A stretch of DNA of 64,000 nt from Tanticharoenia sakaeratensis NBRC 103193 (GCF_000963885.1 NZ_BALE01000003.1:62001-126000); one strand, 5' to 3'. Positions 1-8,759 are shown, counted from the first letter of the stretch. The notes: generated by a model from the letters alone, not told the origin. A program made the numbers and translations.

Positions 1-249
1 TTCAATTCGATCGACATGAGCAGCGTGGAAGGGCAGGCCCATCGCGCGGCGCCGCTGCTGGCCGTGCCGGTGGCCGGAGATGATCCCGCCAGTGTGCAGA
101 CGGTCGAACGACTGGTTCGGGATGCCGGATTCGAACCCGTGCGGGCGGGCGGTTTGCGTGACGCCATGCAGTTTCAGCCTGGCCATATCGGCTTCGAACT
201 GGAAGACGACGCAGTCAGCCTGCGCCGGGACCTCCATCTCAACCCCTGA
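1..249 (+). CDS. NADPH-dependent F420 reductase-like protein (C-terminal part)
   Basis: The frame is open at the left edge and ends with TGA at 247-249, so only about the last 82 residues are present. The stretch reading LLAVPVAGDD, followed by a helix and DAGFEPV-R-GGL, matches the end of COG2085 proteins, which are Rossmann-fold NADP oxidoreductases related to F420-dependent NADP reductases. In that family this segment closes the nucleotide-binding domain; the dinucleotide-binding GxGxxG would lie outside the window. Acetic acid bacteria are not known to use F420, so the name reflects fold only and the substrate is unknown. The internal ATG at 16 is not a believable start because the family similarity continues upstream. 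Confidence 0.6.
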   Translation, partial: FNSIDMSSVEGQAHRAAPLLAVPVAGDDPASVQTVERLVRDAGFEPVRAGGLRDAMQFQPGHIGFELEDDAVSLRRDLHLNP

Positions 250-290
250 TATGTTGCCAAATCGTATCAGTTTGTCTGTCACCAAATCGT
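246..290. promoter_or_regulatory. Inverted and direct repeats ahead of the hbpS-dehydrogenase operon
   Basis: CTGATA (246-251) and TATCAG (265-270) form a 25-bp inverted repeat with a 13-base spacer that overlaps the stop codon of the previous gene. CCAAATCGT occurs twice, at 257-265 and 282-290. The repeats lie in the 150-base gap in front of hbpS, where a promoter for the dehydrogenase cluster would be expected. An operator function is inference; the arms are short and could occur by chance. Confidence 0.3.
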
Positions 291-400
291 GAACACGTGT
301 GTTGGGAAAGTGCCGGCCGGGCCGGTGCGCAGGGCTTGGCCACATTTTGAAATGGGTGTTAGTAGCCGGGCACGGTCACGGAAGGTTTCGGCGCGACACG

Positions 401-928
401 ATGAGATGCTGGAAATTAAAAACAAGTTTAGTATTTATGTCGATACTGAGCGCCCTGGCAGTCACGACTGATCGTTTCTCTATCGCATTGGCAGCCGAGG
501 GGCCGGCTTCGGTCGGTCAACACAAAATGACCCTGTCCCTGTCTCTCGATGACGCGCGCCGCATGGCCGCGGCCGCCGAAACGCATGCGCGCCAGAACGG
601 CACGAGCGTGGTCGTCACGATCCTCGATGCCGGCGGGCATGTGATCCTGACGGAGCGCATGGAAGGCGCGCAGCTTGCGAGCCTCGCTCTGGCGCAGCGC
701 AAGGCCGTCAGCGCCATCTATTACAAGCGCCCGTCACGCGCTTTCGAGCAGGCGCTGGCCGGCGGCCGGACGGCTGTCCTCGCGCTGCCCGATGCCATGC
801 CCGCAGGCGGCGGCATTCCGCTCATGCAGGATGGCGTGGTCTATGGCGCAATCGGCGTCAGCGGCGGCAACAATGATCAGGACCAGGCTGCGGCGGAGGC
901 GGGGGTCGCGGCTCTCGCCCGGCCGTGA
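401..928 (+). CDS. Secreted GlcG/HbpS-family heme-binding-like protein
   Basis: A protein of about 175 residues. The ATG at 401 gives a clean signal peptide: a basic N-terminus (MRCWKLK), a hydrophobic core and a cut near ALA-AEG at residue 31. The mature part has the GlcG/HbpS pattern: VTILDAGGHVI, a SLALAQRKA helix, and a glycine-rich end with GGIPL and GAIGVSGG. Family members bind heme or act as small accessory proteins and often sit beside periplasmic oxidoreductase genes. Here the gene ends only 26 bases before the small subunit of a flavin/cytochrome dehydrogenase, so it is probably co-transcribed and may serve heme handling or assembly of that complex; that role is inference. A second paralogue lies at 5626-6213. 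Confidence 0.8.
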   Translation: MRCWKLKTSLVFMSILSALAVTTDRFSIALAAEGPASVGQHKMTLSLSLDDARRMAAAAETHARQNGTSVVVTILDAGGHVILTERMEGAQLASLALAQRKAVSAIYYKRPSRAFEQALAGGRTAVLALPDAMPAGGGIPLMQDGVVYGAIGVSGGNNDQDQAAAEAGVAALARP

Positions 929-954
929 TCGTCAGGAAATTGGAAGAGCAGGAC

Positions 955-1605
955 ATGATGGATCGGGACGGGACGGCGCAGGATCATACAGGGGACGCGC
1001 CTGATGCCGGCGTGACGCGCCGCGTCGTGCTGACGGGCGCGGGTGCTACGACCATGGCGGCTGTTTTCGCCGATGCACGCCCTGCGAAAGCGATCGGTTC
1101 GGAACAGGAGATGTTCTTCGATATCTCCCGTGCCGTGACCGGTCGTTCGGATCTCAATCCGCAGACCGCCGGCCGCCTGTTGATCGCAATGAAGCAGATG
1201 TATGCGGGTTACAGCGACGTGCTGACGGCATTGTCCCAGGCCGTGTCGGGCGGCGGAACGCCGAAGGATATTCTCGCGCGCGCCGAGCAGGCGAATGTGG
1301 CGCCCGCCATGCATCAGCTGATCGCGGCCTGGTATATGGGATCGGCGAAGAACGTCATGCATGCGCCGATGGTCTCCTATTACGACGCGCTGATGTATCG
1401 CCCGACGCGCGATGCCCTGCCGGTGCCGACCTACTGCTTCGCCGAACCGGGCTGGTGGACCCAGGATCCGCCGCAGCTCGGCATTCCGGCCGTGGCCCCG
1501 AAGGCGGCTCCGCCGTCGCCTCCGCCGCCTGTCGCGGTGGAGACGAAGCCGCCGCCGACCACACACGTCCTGCCGAACAAGCCCGTCCATCATCAGGAGC
1601 ACTGA
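955..1605 (+). CDS. Small subunit of a membrane-bound sugar/polyol dehydrogenase (sorbitol DH family)
   Basis: About 216 residues. The start at ATG 955 is preceded by GGAAGAG about 8 bases upstream, which is preferred over the GTG at 925 that overlaps the previous stop. Residues near the N-terminus read TRRVVLTGAGA followed by a hydrophobic stretch and ARPAKA, a twin-arginine (Tat) signal; in this enzyme class the small subunit carries the cofactor-loaded catalytic subunit across the membrane. The middle has the helical small-subunit fold (FFDISRAVTGR, LNPQTAGRLL). The C-terminus is a proline-rich tail (PPSPPPP) ending in HHQEH. It precedes the GMC and cytochrome subunits in the order S-L-C, as in FAD-dependent sorbitol dehydrogenase operons of acetic acid bacteria. 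The substrate cannot be told from sequence. Confidence 0.85.
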   Translation: MMDRDGTAQDHTGDAPDAGVTRRVVLTGAGATTMAAVFADARPAKAIGSEQEMFFDISRAVTGRSDLNPQTAGRLLIAMKQMYAGYSDVLTALSQAVSGGGTPKDILARAEQANVAPAMHQLIAAWYMGSAKNVMHAPMVSYYDALMYRPTRDALPVPTYCFAEPGWWTQDPPQLGIPAVAPKAAPPSPPPPVAVETKPPPTTHVLPNKPVHHQEH

Positions 1606-1609
1606 AGCG

Positions 1610-3271
1610 TTGTCGTCCCGCCCCGTATTCACGTCCAGTGGCGACGTCTCGGCCGATGTCGTCGTCATCGGATCGGGCGTCGTCGGCGCCCTGGTTGCCC
1701 ACCAGCTTGCTTCCGCCGGTCATTCCGTCGTCATTCTCGAGGCGGGCCTCAGGCTGCCGCGTTCCGAGTTCGTCGAGCGCTGGCGCAACATGGCGTATTT
1801 CAACCGCCTGCACAGCGATTTTCAGGGATTGTATCCGCAGTCCGAACTGGCCCCCGCGCCGCTTTATTTCCCGCCCAACAAATATGTCGGCCTGAACGGT
1901 CCGAACGGATCGGCCTTCCAGCAGGGCTATCTGCGGACGGTCGGCGGCACGACCTGGCACTGGGCGGCATCGTGCTGGCGCCATCTGCCCGTCGATTTCC
2001 GCATGAAGTCGACCTACGGCGTCGGTCGTGACTGGCCGATCTCCTATGACGAGATCGAGCCGTATTACTGCCGCGCGGAAGACGCGATGGGCGTGTCCGG
2101 TCCGCACGACAAGGATCTGCAGTCGCCGCAGGAACGTTCGAAGCCTTATCCGCGCGACATGATCCCATTCGGATATGGCGACAAGCGCGTGGCCGAACTC
2201 GTCAATCCGCACGGTTTCAAGCTGGTGCCGATCCCGCAGGGTCGCAGCGTCGAACCGTTCGAGGAGCGGCCGGCCTGTTGCGGCAACAACAACTGTCAGC
2301 CGATCTGCCCGATCGGGGCGATGTACAACGGCATTCAGCACGTTCTCAAGGCGGAAGATGCCGGTGCGGTCACGATCGACCAGGCCGTGGTCTACAAGTT
2401 CGACACCGACGAGAAAAACCGCGTCACAGCCGTTCATTGGTATGATGCGCACAAGCGTTCTCACAAGGCGCGCGCGCGCGTTGTCGTCGCGGCCTGCAAC
2501 GGCATCGAGACGCCGCGTCTGATGCTGCTCGCGGCAAACGAGCGCAATCCGCACGGGATCGCGAATTCGTCCGATCAGGTCGGACGCAACATGATGGATC
2601 ATTCGGGCGTCCACGCGACGTTCCTCGCCAACGAGCCGCTGTGGTTCGGCCGTGGCCCGGCGCAGAGCAGCTGCATTGTCGGGGCCCGCACAGGCGATTT
2701 CCGGTCGCAGTATTCCGCGAACAAGATGATCCTGAACAACATCAGCCGCGTTGCCCCGGCAACCGAGCAGGCGCTGGAACTCGGGCTCGTCGGTCAGGAT
2801 CTGGACGACGAAATCCGCCGTCGCGCGGCCTGCGGCGTGGATTTGTCCGTCAGTCTCGAGCCGCTGCCGGACCCGAACAATCGCCTGACGCTCAGCGACA
2901 CGCGCAAGGATCCGCTCGGTCTGGCATGTCCCGACATCTATTACGATGTCGGCGATTACGTGCGGCGCGGAACGCAGGCCGTGCACGACCAGGTCAAGCA
3001 GATCTCGGGCCTGCTCGGCGGCACGGAACTGCGCATCACGACCGACTACAACGCGAACAACCACATCATGGGCGGCGCCATCATGGGCGACGATCCCAAG
3101 ACGTCGGTGGTCGATGGCTGGTGTCGCACCCACGACCACACCAATCTGTGGCTGCCCGGTGGTGCTGCGATGTGTTCGGCAAGTGTCGTGAACACGACGC
3201 TGAGCATGGCGGCGCTGGGCATTCGTGCGGCTGATTCGATCCAGAACGCATTCAAGGCAGGCGAGGTATGA
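1610..3271 (+). CDS. GMC-family FAD catalytic subunit of the membrane-bound dehydrogenase
   Basis: About 553 residues. The start is a TTG at 1610 with AGGAG 11 bases upstream, four bases after the previous stop; no ATG fits the start of the FAD domain. Residues 15-45 carry the dinucleotide motif VVVIGSGVVGA with the acidic end of the second strand (VVILEAG). Near the C-terminus are the GMC catalytic pair, an NNHIMGG histidine and the asparagine of SVVNTTLS. Cysteines 223/224, 229 and 233 in CCGNNNCQPICPIG resemble the iron-sulfur ligands of fructose/gluconate-type dehydrogenase large subunits. The enzyme should oxidise a sugar, polyol or sugar acid in the periplasm and pass electrons through the cluster to the triheme cytochrome encoded next and then to ubiquinone. 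Fructose, sorbitol, gluconate and 2-ketogluconate are all possible substrates. Confidence 0.88.
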   Translation: MSSRPVFTSSGDVSADVVVIGSGVVGALVAHQLASAGHSVVILEAGLRLPRSEFVERWRNMAYFNRLHSDFQGLYPQSELAPAPLYFPPNKYVGLNGPNGSAFQQGYLRTVGGTTWHWAASCWRHLPVDFRMKSTYGVGRDWPISYDEIEPYYCRAEDAMGVSGPHDKDLQSPQERSKPYPRDMIPFGYGDKRVAELVNPHGFKLVPIPQGRSVEPFEERPACCGNNNCQPICPIGAMYNGIQHVLKAEDAGAVTIDQAVVYKFDTDEKNRVTAVHWYDAHKRSHKARARVVVAACNGIETPRLMLLAANERNPHGIANSSDQVGRNMMDHSGVHATFLANEPLWFGRGPAQSSCIVGARTGDFRSQYSANKMILNNISRVAPATEQALELGLVGQDLDDEIRRRAACGVDLSVSLEPLPDPNNRLTLSDTRKDPLGLACPDIYYDVGDYVRRGTQAVHDQVKQISGLLGGTELRITTDYNANNHIMGGAIMGDDPKTSVVDGWCRTHDHTNLWLPGGAAMCSASVVNTTLSMAALGIRAADSIQNAFKAGEV

Positions 3272-4689
3272 ACGTGCGGTCCTCTCACATGGCGCGCACG
3301 GCCCGCACGCTGGCACTTGGCGCGCTGGGTTTCACGGCCGTGCTGTCGGTCTCGGCGCGTGCGCAGGACGCCGACCAGATCGCGCGTGGGCGCTATCTCG
3401 CGATCGCAGCGGACTGCGCGGCCTGTCATACCAAGCCGGGCAGCAGCCTGGCCTACGCCGGCGGCTATGGCATCGCATCCCCCTTGGGCAGCATCTATTC
3501 GACGAACATCACGCCGTCGAAACAGTATGGTATCGGCAACTACACGCTGGCCCAGTTCACGGCCGTCCTGCGCCGCGGTATCCGCGGTGACGGCGCGCAT
3601 CTCTATCCGGCCATGCCGTATACGTCGTATGTGCGGCTGACGGACGACGACATCGCATCGCTCTATGCGTATTTCATGCATGGCGTGAAGCCGGTCGATG
3701 TCGCGGCGCCGGTTACGGCCCTGCCGTTCCCGTTCAATGTTCGCGCATCGATGATGTTCTGGAACGCGTTGTATCTGAATGCAAAGCCGTTCGTTCCGGA
3801 CCCGAACAAGTCGGCCGAGGTCAATCGCGGTGCCTATCTCGCGCTCGCGCTGGGACACTGCGACACCTGCCATACGCCGCGTAATGCGATGATGGCCGAG
3901 GTCGAAAGCCAGCAGATGGGTGGCGCTGCGATTGCATCGTGGTTCGCCCCGAACATCACCTCGGCGCAGAATGCAGGCATCGCGACGTGGAGTGCGGCCG
4001 ACCTCGCGCGTTACCTCAAGACGGGTGACGTGCCGGGCCGTGCGCAGGCCGCCGGTCCGATGGCCGAGGCGATCGAGCACAGCTTCCAGTATCTCAACGA
4101 TGACGATATCAACGCGATCGTTGCCTATGTGAAGCAGCTCCCGGCAAATGCGAGTGCCACGGTCGTCGATCGCCACCAGACGCAGCCGCGTGATGCGTTC
4201 GGTGCGGTCTCGGCCGAGGATGCCGTGCTGCGCGGGGCACCGAAGGTCGATCGCGGCGCGCTGATCTATGACGGTGCCTGCGCATCCTGCCATCAGCCGA
4301 CGGGGCTCGGCAGCAAGGACGGCTATTATCCGCAGTTGTTCCACAATACGGCAACGGGGGCCGATACGCCCTACAATCTGGTCGCGACCATCCTTGAGGG
4401 CGTGAACCGGACGATCGGCACAAAGCATTATTACATGCCGGGCTTCGGCCGTGATTCCTACGTCCAGCATCTGTCGGACAAGGATATCGCGGCCGTCTCG
4501 AACTACGTGCTCAAGCAGTTCGGCAACCCGGCGGCGCACGTGTCGACGCAGGATGTGGCAAGCATCCGCGCCGGCGGTCCGAAGCCGGTGATCGCGCAGA
4601 TCAGCCCCTACATCAAACCGGGCCTTGCTGCCCTCGTGGCGCTGGTCGTTCTGGTTGCCGCAATCTTCGCGCTGCGCTTCCGGCGGTAA
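3268..4689 (+). CDS. Triheme cytochrome c subunit of the membrane-bound dehydrogenase
   Basis: 473 residues. The ATG overlaps the stop of the GMC subunit by four bases (ATGA), indicating translational coupling. A signal peptide (RTARTLALGALGF...VSARAQ) exports the chain. Three CxxCH heme-attachment motifs are visible, CAACH, CDTCH and CASCH, one for each of three cytochrome c domains. A hydrophobic segment near residues 450-468 followed by RFRR anchors it in the cytoplasmic membrane. This is the classic electron-transfer subunit of sorbitol, fructose, gluconate and alcohol dehydrogenase complexes, delivering electrons to ubiquinone. It is the last gene of the operon and is followed by a terminator. 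Confidence 0.92.
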   Translation: MNVRSSHMARTARTLALGALGFTAVLSVSARAQDADQIARGRYLAIAADCAACHTKPGSSLAYAGGYGIASPLGSIYSTNITPSKQYGIGNYTLAQFTAVLRRGIRGDGAHLYPAMPYTSYVRLTDDDIASLYAYFMHGVKPVDVAAPVTALPFPFNVRASMMFWNALYLNAKPFVPDPNKSAEVNRGAYLALALGHCDTCHTPRNAMMAEVESQQMGGAAIASWFAPNITSAQNAGIATWSAADLARYLKTGDVPGRAQAAGPMAEAIEHSFQYLNDDDINAIVAYVKQLPANASATVVDRHQTQPRDAFGAVSAEDAVLRGAPKVDRGALIYDGACASCHQPTGLGSKDGYYPQLFHNTATGADTPYNLVATILEGVNRTIGTKHYYMPGFGRDSYVQHLSDKDIAAVSNYVLKQFGNPAAHVSTQDVASIRAGGPKPVIAQISPYIKPGLAALVALVVLVAAIFALRFRR

Positions 4690-4700
4690 GCGCTCGTTCC

Positions 4701-4742
4701 GGGCTTCCTGCCGTGCGATGACACGGCAGAAAGCCCGTTTCT
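4701..4742 (+). terminator. Rho-independent terminator of the dehydrogenase operon
   Basis: GGGCTT-C-CTGCCGTG pairs with CACGGCAG-A-AAGCCC around a CGATGA loop, a 14-bp stem with one C/A mismatch, followed by GTTTCTT. It begins 11 bases after the cytochrome stop codon. Confidence 0.75.
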
Positions 4743-5011
4743 TGTCCCGACCCGCGTGGACCGGGTATCGGCGTCCAGTTGGGATCCTGGACGTGCCCGT
4801 GCACATTTTTCCATAGAGCGTGCTCGAGGCACACCGTAAGCGCGGTCTGTTTCTACCCTTTCACATACTTGATGTTTCCCAGACGGCGCGATGCCCATCC
4901 GGCTGCCCGCGATCGCTGCACCCGATCCGCCCGTTGTGGCGTTATCAGGCGATGAAGCCGGGTCGTGCCGCATCGCGTGGCATGGCTGCGCGATCGACGG
5001 GAGATGTCATC
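4743..5011. other. Non-coding gap
   Basis: The stretch between the terminator and the DUF1810 gene. An open frame runs through the second half, but the conserved protein begins only at 5012, so the frame upstream of that is treated as untranslated. No repeat or RNA gene was recognised. Confidence 0.4.
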
Positions 5012-5431
5012 ATGTCTGATCCTTATGATCTGGAGCGGTTCGTCGCGGCGCAGAAACCCGTGATGGACGAGGTCCGCCGGGAACTGAGGCAGGGGCGCAA
5101 ACAGACACACTGGATGTGGTTCGTGTTTCCGCAGATCGCCGGTCTGGGGCATAGCCCCATGGCCCGGCGCTATGCCCTGCGTTCGCTCGCGGAAGCCGGC
5201 GCATTTCTTGAGCATCCCGTGCTGGGGCCACGACTCATCGAATGCACCGCCCAGGTGAATGCCGTCGAGGGGCGAACTGTTCATGACATTTTCGGCTCAC
5301 CCGATGACATGAAGTTCCACGCGTCAATGACCCTGTTTCATCGGGCAAGACCGCAGAAAGACGCGTTCCGGATCGCTCTGGAACGGTATTTCGACGGCCG
5401 GGAAGATTTGGCGACATTACGGATCTTGTGA
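5012..5431 (+). CDS. DUF1810 family protein
   Basis: About 139 residues, the usual size for the family. The start at ATG 5012 is chosen because GGGAG lies about 10 bases upstream and the family consensus begins directly (DPYDLERFVAAQ). Conserved features are HWMWFVFPQ near residue 33, YALRSLAEA, LGPRL and the end DDMKFHASMTLF. The protein is small, soluble and without a signal peptide. The biochemical function of the family is not securely established, and the neighbours (a dehydrogenase operon upstream, a convergent hbpS gene downstream) do not suggest one. Confidence 0.8.
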   Translation: MSDPYDLERFVAAQKPVMDEVRRELRQGRKQTHWMWFVFPQIAGLGHSPMARRYALRSLAEAGAFLEHPVLGPRLIECTAQVNAVEGRTVHDIFGSPDDMKFHASMTLFHRARPQKDAFRIALERYFDGREDLATLRIL

Positions 5432-5625
5432 GGTCTGGAACTGAAACCTCGGCGTCCGGCTCTGGAAGCGTCGGGAAATCCGCTCGTCCCTTTCACAAAA
5501 TCATCGCGGAAGGTGGTCAAGAGGCAGCGGCACGCTGCTCATGGGGGAAATTTTTGCGGGCACGCAGGTGTTGGCCGGTCATATGCCTGCAAGGTTTCGA
5601 ACCGGCCGATCGTCGGGAGAAAGCC

Positions 5626-6213
5626 TTACTGAAACTCCGCTCGGTGCCGGGTCACGGCTGCCTGTGCGCAGGCCTCGTCCTTGTCGCCGCCGGGTGCGCC
5701 GGACACGCCGATCCCGCCGATGACGGTCCGGTCGGCGCGGCGCAGCGTCACGCCGCCGGGGACGAACAGCACTTCCGGGATCGTGTTCAGAGCGCCGTTT
5801 GCGGGGCCTGAAAACCCGCCCTTGATCAAAGCGCTGGTCGTGTCCTGATTGAAGGCAAGGCCGTAGGAAAACGCCGTATAGGCTTTCCGATAGGATACCG
5901 AGAGCGACTGCAACGGCACAGTATCGCCCTTGATGATGACCTGCTCATGGCCGGACGGGTCGACCACGGCCGCCGTCACCGAATAACCCTGTGCGGCACA
6001 GGCGCGCACGGCATCGGTCGCCAGTGCGGTCGCGGTCTGCCAGTCCAGTTTCTGGCTCGTCACCAGATGGGCGGCCTGGGAAACGGCCGGCGCTGCCACG
6101 GCAGGCGCCCCCGGAATGGACGCTATTGCAAGACCGGCGGCGGCAACGGGCGCGAGGCGCGGCATCCTGTGGCATACGAGGATGACGCGGTGGCAGGAGG
6201 CGAGGACGGGCAT
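5626..6213 (-). CDS. Secreted GlcG/HbpS-family protein (second copy)
   Basis: About 195 residues with the ATG at 6213, which has GGAG nine bases upstream. An ATG at 6165 would give a shorter and more ordinary signal peptide (MPRLAPVAAAGLAIASIPG...AVA) and cannot be excluded. The mature part has the family pattern: VTAAVVDPSGHEQVI, SVSYRKAYTAFSYG, VPGGVTLR and GGIGVSGAPGGDKDE. It is paralogous to the gene at 401-928 but clearly diverged. It stands alone between the DUF1810 gene (convergent) and purU (same strand, 43 bases upstream). It may be a periplasmic heme- or small-ligand-binding protein; no partner enzyme is adjacent. Confidence 0.75.
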   Translation of the reverse strand: MPVLASCHRVILVCHRMPRLAPVAAAGLAIASIPGAPAVAAPAVSQAAHLVTSQKLDWQTATALATDAVRACAAQGYSVTAAVVDPSGHEQVIIKGDTVPLQSLSVSYRKAYTAFSYGLAFNQDTTSALIKGGFSGPANGALNTIPEVLFVPGGVTLRRADRTVIGGIGVSGAPGGDKDEACAQAAVTRHRAEFQ

Positions 6214-6256
6214 GAAGGAGCGCTCCGACGAAGGTGGCGCACCCATAAGATCGTGT

Positions 6257-7117
6257 TCAGTCGGGAAAGACGACCGTACGCACGCCGTCCAGCAGCACGC
6301 GATCCGTCAAATGATAGCGAACGGCGCGCGAGAGTACCCGGCGTTCCACGTCGCGTCCTTTGCGGATCAGGTCGTCCGGGCTGTCCGCGTGGCTGATGCG
6401 CTCGACGTCCTGTTCGATGATCGGTCCTTCATCGAGGTCGCCGGTCACGTAATGGGCCGTCGCCCCGATCAGCTTCACGCCGCGGGCCTGAGCCTGATGA
6501 TAGGGACGCGCGCCCTTGAAGCTGGGCAGAAAGGAATGATGGATGTTGATGCAGCGTCCGGTCAGCTCATGCGCGAGCTGGTCGGACAGCACCTGCATGT
6601 ACCGTGCGAGCACCACGAGATCGCACGCCAGCATCGAGAGCAGGGCGCGAAGGCGATCCTCCTGCGCTGCGCGTGTGTCCCGTGTGACAGGCAGGTGATG
6701 ATACGGGATGTCGCCCAGGAGACCTGCGATCGTGGGCGAACAGGGGTGGTTGGAGACGATGGCGACCGGTGTCATCGGCAGTTCGCCCAGTCGCCAGCGA
6801 TACAGCAGGTCGGCCAGGCAGTGATCGAACTTCGACACCATCAGGACGACGCGGCGTTTCGTGCGCCCGTCGTTCAGGGACCAGCGCGCACCGAACTGCA
6901 CGCCGAGCTCGCGCAGCGCGGTCGACAGTGAGCCCGCCGTCATGGCGGCATCCCCGCCTACGGCATGGAAGGCGACACGCATGAACAGGCGGCCGGTGCC
7001 GGGGTCCTCGTGCTGGTCGAATTCGTCGATGGTCTGACCGTGGGCAAACAGCGCACCCGAATAGGCGGCGACGATGCCAGGACGGCCGGCACAGGTCAGG
7101 GTCAGTGTATGGGTCAT
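6257..7117 (-). CDS. purU: Formyltetrahydrofolate deformylase
   Basis: 286 residues, normal length. It hydrolyses 10-formyl-tetrahydrofolate to formate and tetrahydrofolate, balancing one-carbon units or feeding formate to PurT. The N-terminus (residues 1-85) is an ACT domain starting [18 protein letters not shown]. The C-terminal formyltransferase-like domain has [56 protein letters not shown] and [12 protein letters not shown], containing the catalytic Asn/His/Asp set (N in SNH, H in HHSFLP, D in DEGPII). It is probably the last gene of an rlmB-BKACE-purU transcript. Confidence 0.95.
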   Translation of the reverse strand: MTHTLTLTCAGRPGIVAAYSGALFAHGQTIDEFDQHEDPGTGRLFMRVAFHAVGGDAAMTAGSLSTALRELGVQFGARWSLNDGRTKRRVVLMVSKFDHCLADLLYRWRLGELPMTPVAIVSNHPCSPTIAGLLGDIPYHHLPVTRDTRAAQEDRLRALLSMLACDLVVLARYMQVLSDQLAHELTGRCINIHHSFLPSFKGARPYHQAQARGVKLIGATAHYVTGDLDEGPIIEQDVERISHADSPDDLIRKGRDVERRVLSRAVRYHLTDRVLLDGVRTVVFPD

Positions 7118-7171
7118 GCGGATCTTCGGGGCTTACTTTCGGAATGGCTATAGCGGCCGTCCCGACTGGTT

Positions 7172-7899
7172 CTATCCACGTGCTTTCCCGGCGACAACGG
7201 TTCGTGCCGTTGCGACAAGTGCTGCATTGTCGGGCGCGATCGTGCCGTCCGGCAGACGGAAGCCGTCCTCGAAACAATCCGCGTTTCGTGCCCTGAGCGC
7301 GCAGCTAGAGCCACCATGGGCCAGACGATCGGTTCCTGCTCGCCATGCAGCAGAACTGGCACGGAAAACCGATCGCCGATCAGGCAGAGGATGGCTTCAG
7401 TCTCGATTCGGGCACTGTCGAAATCTATCAGGTCGATCTCGATCAGGATCCGGTGCAGTGTCAGGGGATGAGACAAGGCGATGAGGCGGCCTGCGTCATC
7501 GCAACTGGCCAGCCCGGCGTCGATCCCGATTCCGCGTTCCTCGAGCGCTGCCATGACCTCGCAGGTTCCGGGTTCGCTCAGATTGACGGACGCATGGTCG
7601 GGGCAGATCTCGAACTGTCCGATCGCTGCGACCGTATGGCGGTGATCGCCACAGATCGACAGCACGGTGGAAATGCTGACGGGCATGCCCGGGCATGCCG
7701 TGCGGATTGCTGCCAACGCGTCGCCGACAAGAGCAGAATCGAGGCTTTGCACGCCATCCGTATCACGCGGATGGCAATGAATGTCCGTCGCACCCGCCAG
7801 CCGACAGGCTGACGCGTCGGCAGCAAGGGCGTCCGGCGTCGTGGGCAGACGCGGATGGGCGCCCGACAGGCGTGCCCCATTGAGGCATGCCTGCAGCAT
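7172..7899 (-). pseudogene. 3-keto-5-aminohexanoate cleavage (BKACE/DUF849) family gene with a C-terminal frameshift
   Basis: The first 200 or so residues are a good BKACE protein: LQACLNGARLSGAHP at the N-terminus, then AGATDIHCHPRDTDG with the zinc-binding HxH, and ending LLHGEQEP. These enzymes cleave beta-keto acids with acetyl-CoA. After ETRI the frame as written gives an arginine-rich tail (VSRTASVCRTARS) ending at 7114. If one G is restored after position 7276 (between ATT and GTTTCG on the coding strand), the reading becomes GFEDGFRLPDG and APDNAALVATAR, the family's normal end, with a TAG at 7174-7172. So a one-base deletion, real or a sequencing error, breaks the last 35 codons. The start ATG overlaps the rlmB stop by one base (TGATG). 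Confidence 0.75.
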
Positions 7900-8759
7900 C
7901 AGCCGTTGCTGCGCGCGAGCTCGTAAAGGGCGACGGCAGCGGCGTTGGAGACGTTCAGGCTTTCCATGTCACCCGGCATGTAGAGCGATGCGATCTCATC
8001 GCAGCTCTCGCGCGTCAGGCGGCGCAGTCCTGCGCCCTCGGCGCCCAGGACGAGGGCCACGCGACGTCCTTCGAACGCGCTGCCGTTCAGTCGCCCGCCG
8101 CCGGCATCCAGCCCCACGACCCAGAGCCCGGCCTGCTGGAGGCTGGCCAGACTGCGTGACAAGTTGACCTCTCGCAGGACCGGCACCGTCTCCAGGGCGC
8201 CCGAGGCCGCCTTGGCCAGTGCGCCGCTCTCCTGCGGCGTGTTGCGATCCTGAAGCAGCAGGGCGCAGGCACCGAAAGCCGCAGCTGAGCGCAGGATCGC
8301 GCCGATATTGCGCGGATCCGTGACCTGATCGAGCACGAGGATCGGGCCGGGGCGCAGCAGCGCGTCTGCGATCGTCGGTGGGTTCAGCGGCTCCACGCGG
8401 AGCGCGATTCCCTGATGCACGGCGTCGCGTTCGCAGAGCCGGTCGAGCCGCGTGCGATCCACGATGGAAGGGCTTCCGGAAATGGCCACATGGCGCGCGG
8501 CGAGCGCGTCCTGCGCTTCACGGGTCAGGAGGATTTCGTGGATCGCGCGCTGCGGATTGGCCAGCGCAGCGGACGCAGCGTGCATGCCATAGAGCCAGTA
8601 ACCCAGGCCAGATTTCGAGCCGGGTTCCGGTGCGTGTGTGGCAGCGGGGCGCGGTCCCGCCGCGCCCGAGGCTGGCGCGCGGGACGTGTTCGCAGGGGTA
8701 GAGGAACGGGGAGGGGTGCCGCGCGTCTGTCCCGCGCGGCCCGGACTGCGTCTGGCCAT
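7899..8759 (-). CDS. rlmB: 23S rRNA guanosine-2'-O-methyltransferase (SpoU/TrmH family)
   Basis: 286 residues. A basic, disordered N-terminal extension of about 50 residues precedes the substrate-binding domain (YWLYGMHAASAALANP), then the SpoU methyltransferase fold with its trefoil knot: ILVLDQVTDPRNIGAILRSA (motif 1 with the conserved N and R), VALVLGAEGAGLR (motif 2) and IPM-like LYMPGDMESLNVSNAAAVAL (motif 3). The enzyme methylates G2251 in the P-loop of 23S rRNA in characterised bacteria. The tRNA-Tyr gene lies about 140 bases upstream on the other strand, so this gene heads its own reverse-strand transcript. Confidence 0.92.
   Translation of the reverse strand: MARRSPGRAGQTRGTPPRSSTPANTSRAPASGAAGPRPAATHAPEPGSKSGLGYWLYGMHAASAALANPQRAIHEILLTREAQDALAARHVAISGSPSIVDRTRLDRLCERDAVHQGIALRVEPLNPPTIADALLRPGPILVLDQVTDPRNIGAILRSAAAFGACALLLQDRNTPQESGALAKAASGALETVPVLREVNLSRSLASLQQAGLWVVGLDAGGGRLNGSAFEGRRVALVLGAEGAGLRRLTRESCDEIASLYMPGDMESLNVSNAAAVALYELARSNG

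Noticed and set aside
1355-3316. Long reverse-strand open frame opposite the GMC subunit (653 codons)
   Set aside because: An antisense shadow caused by high GC at third positions; its product is Arg/His/Asp-rich with no family pattern, while the forward frame has all GMC motifs. The same applies to long frames at 3046-4806 (reverse) and 19180-21789 (forward).
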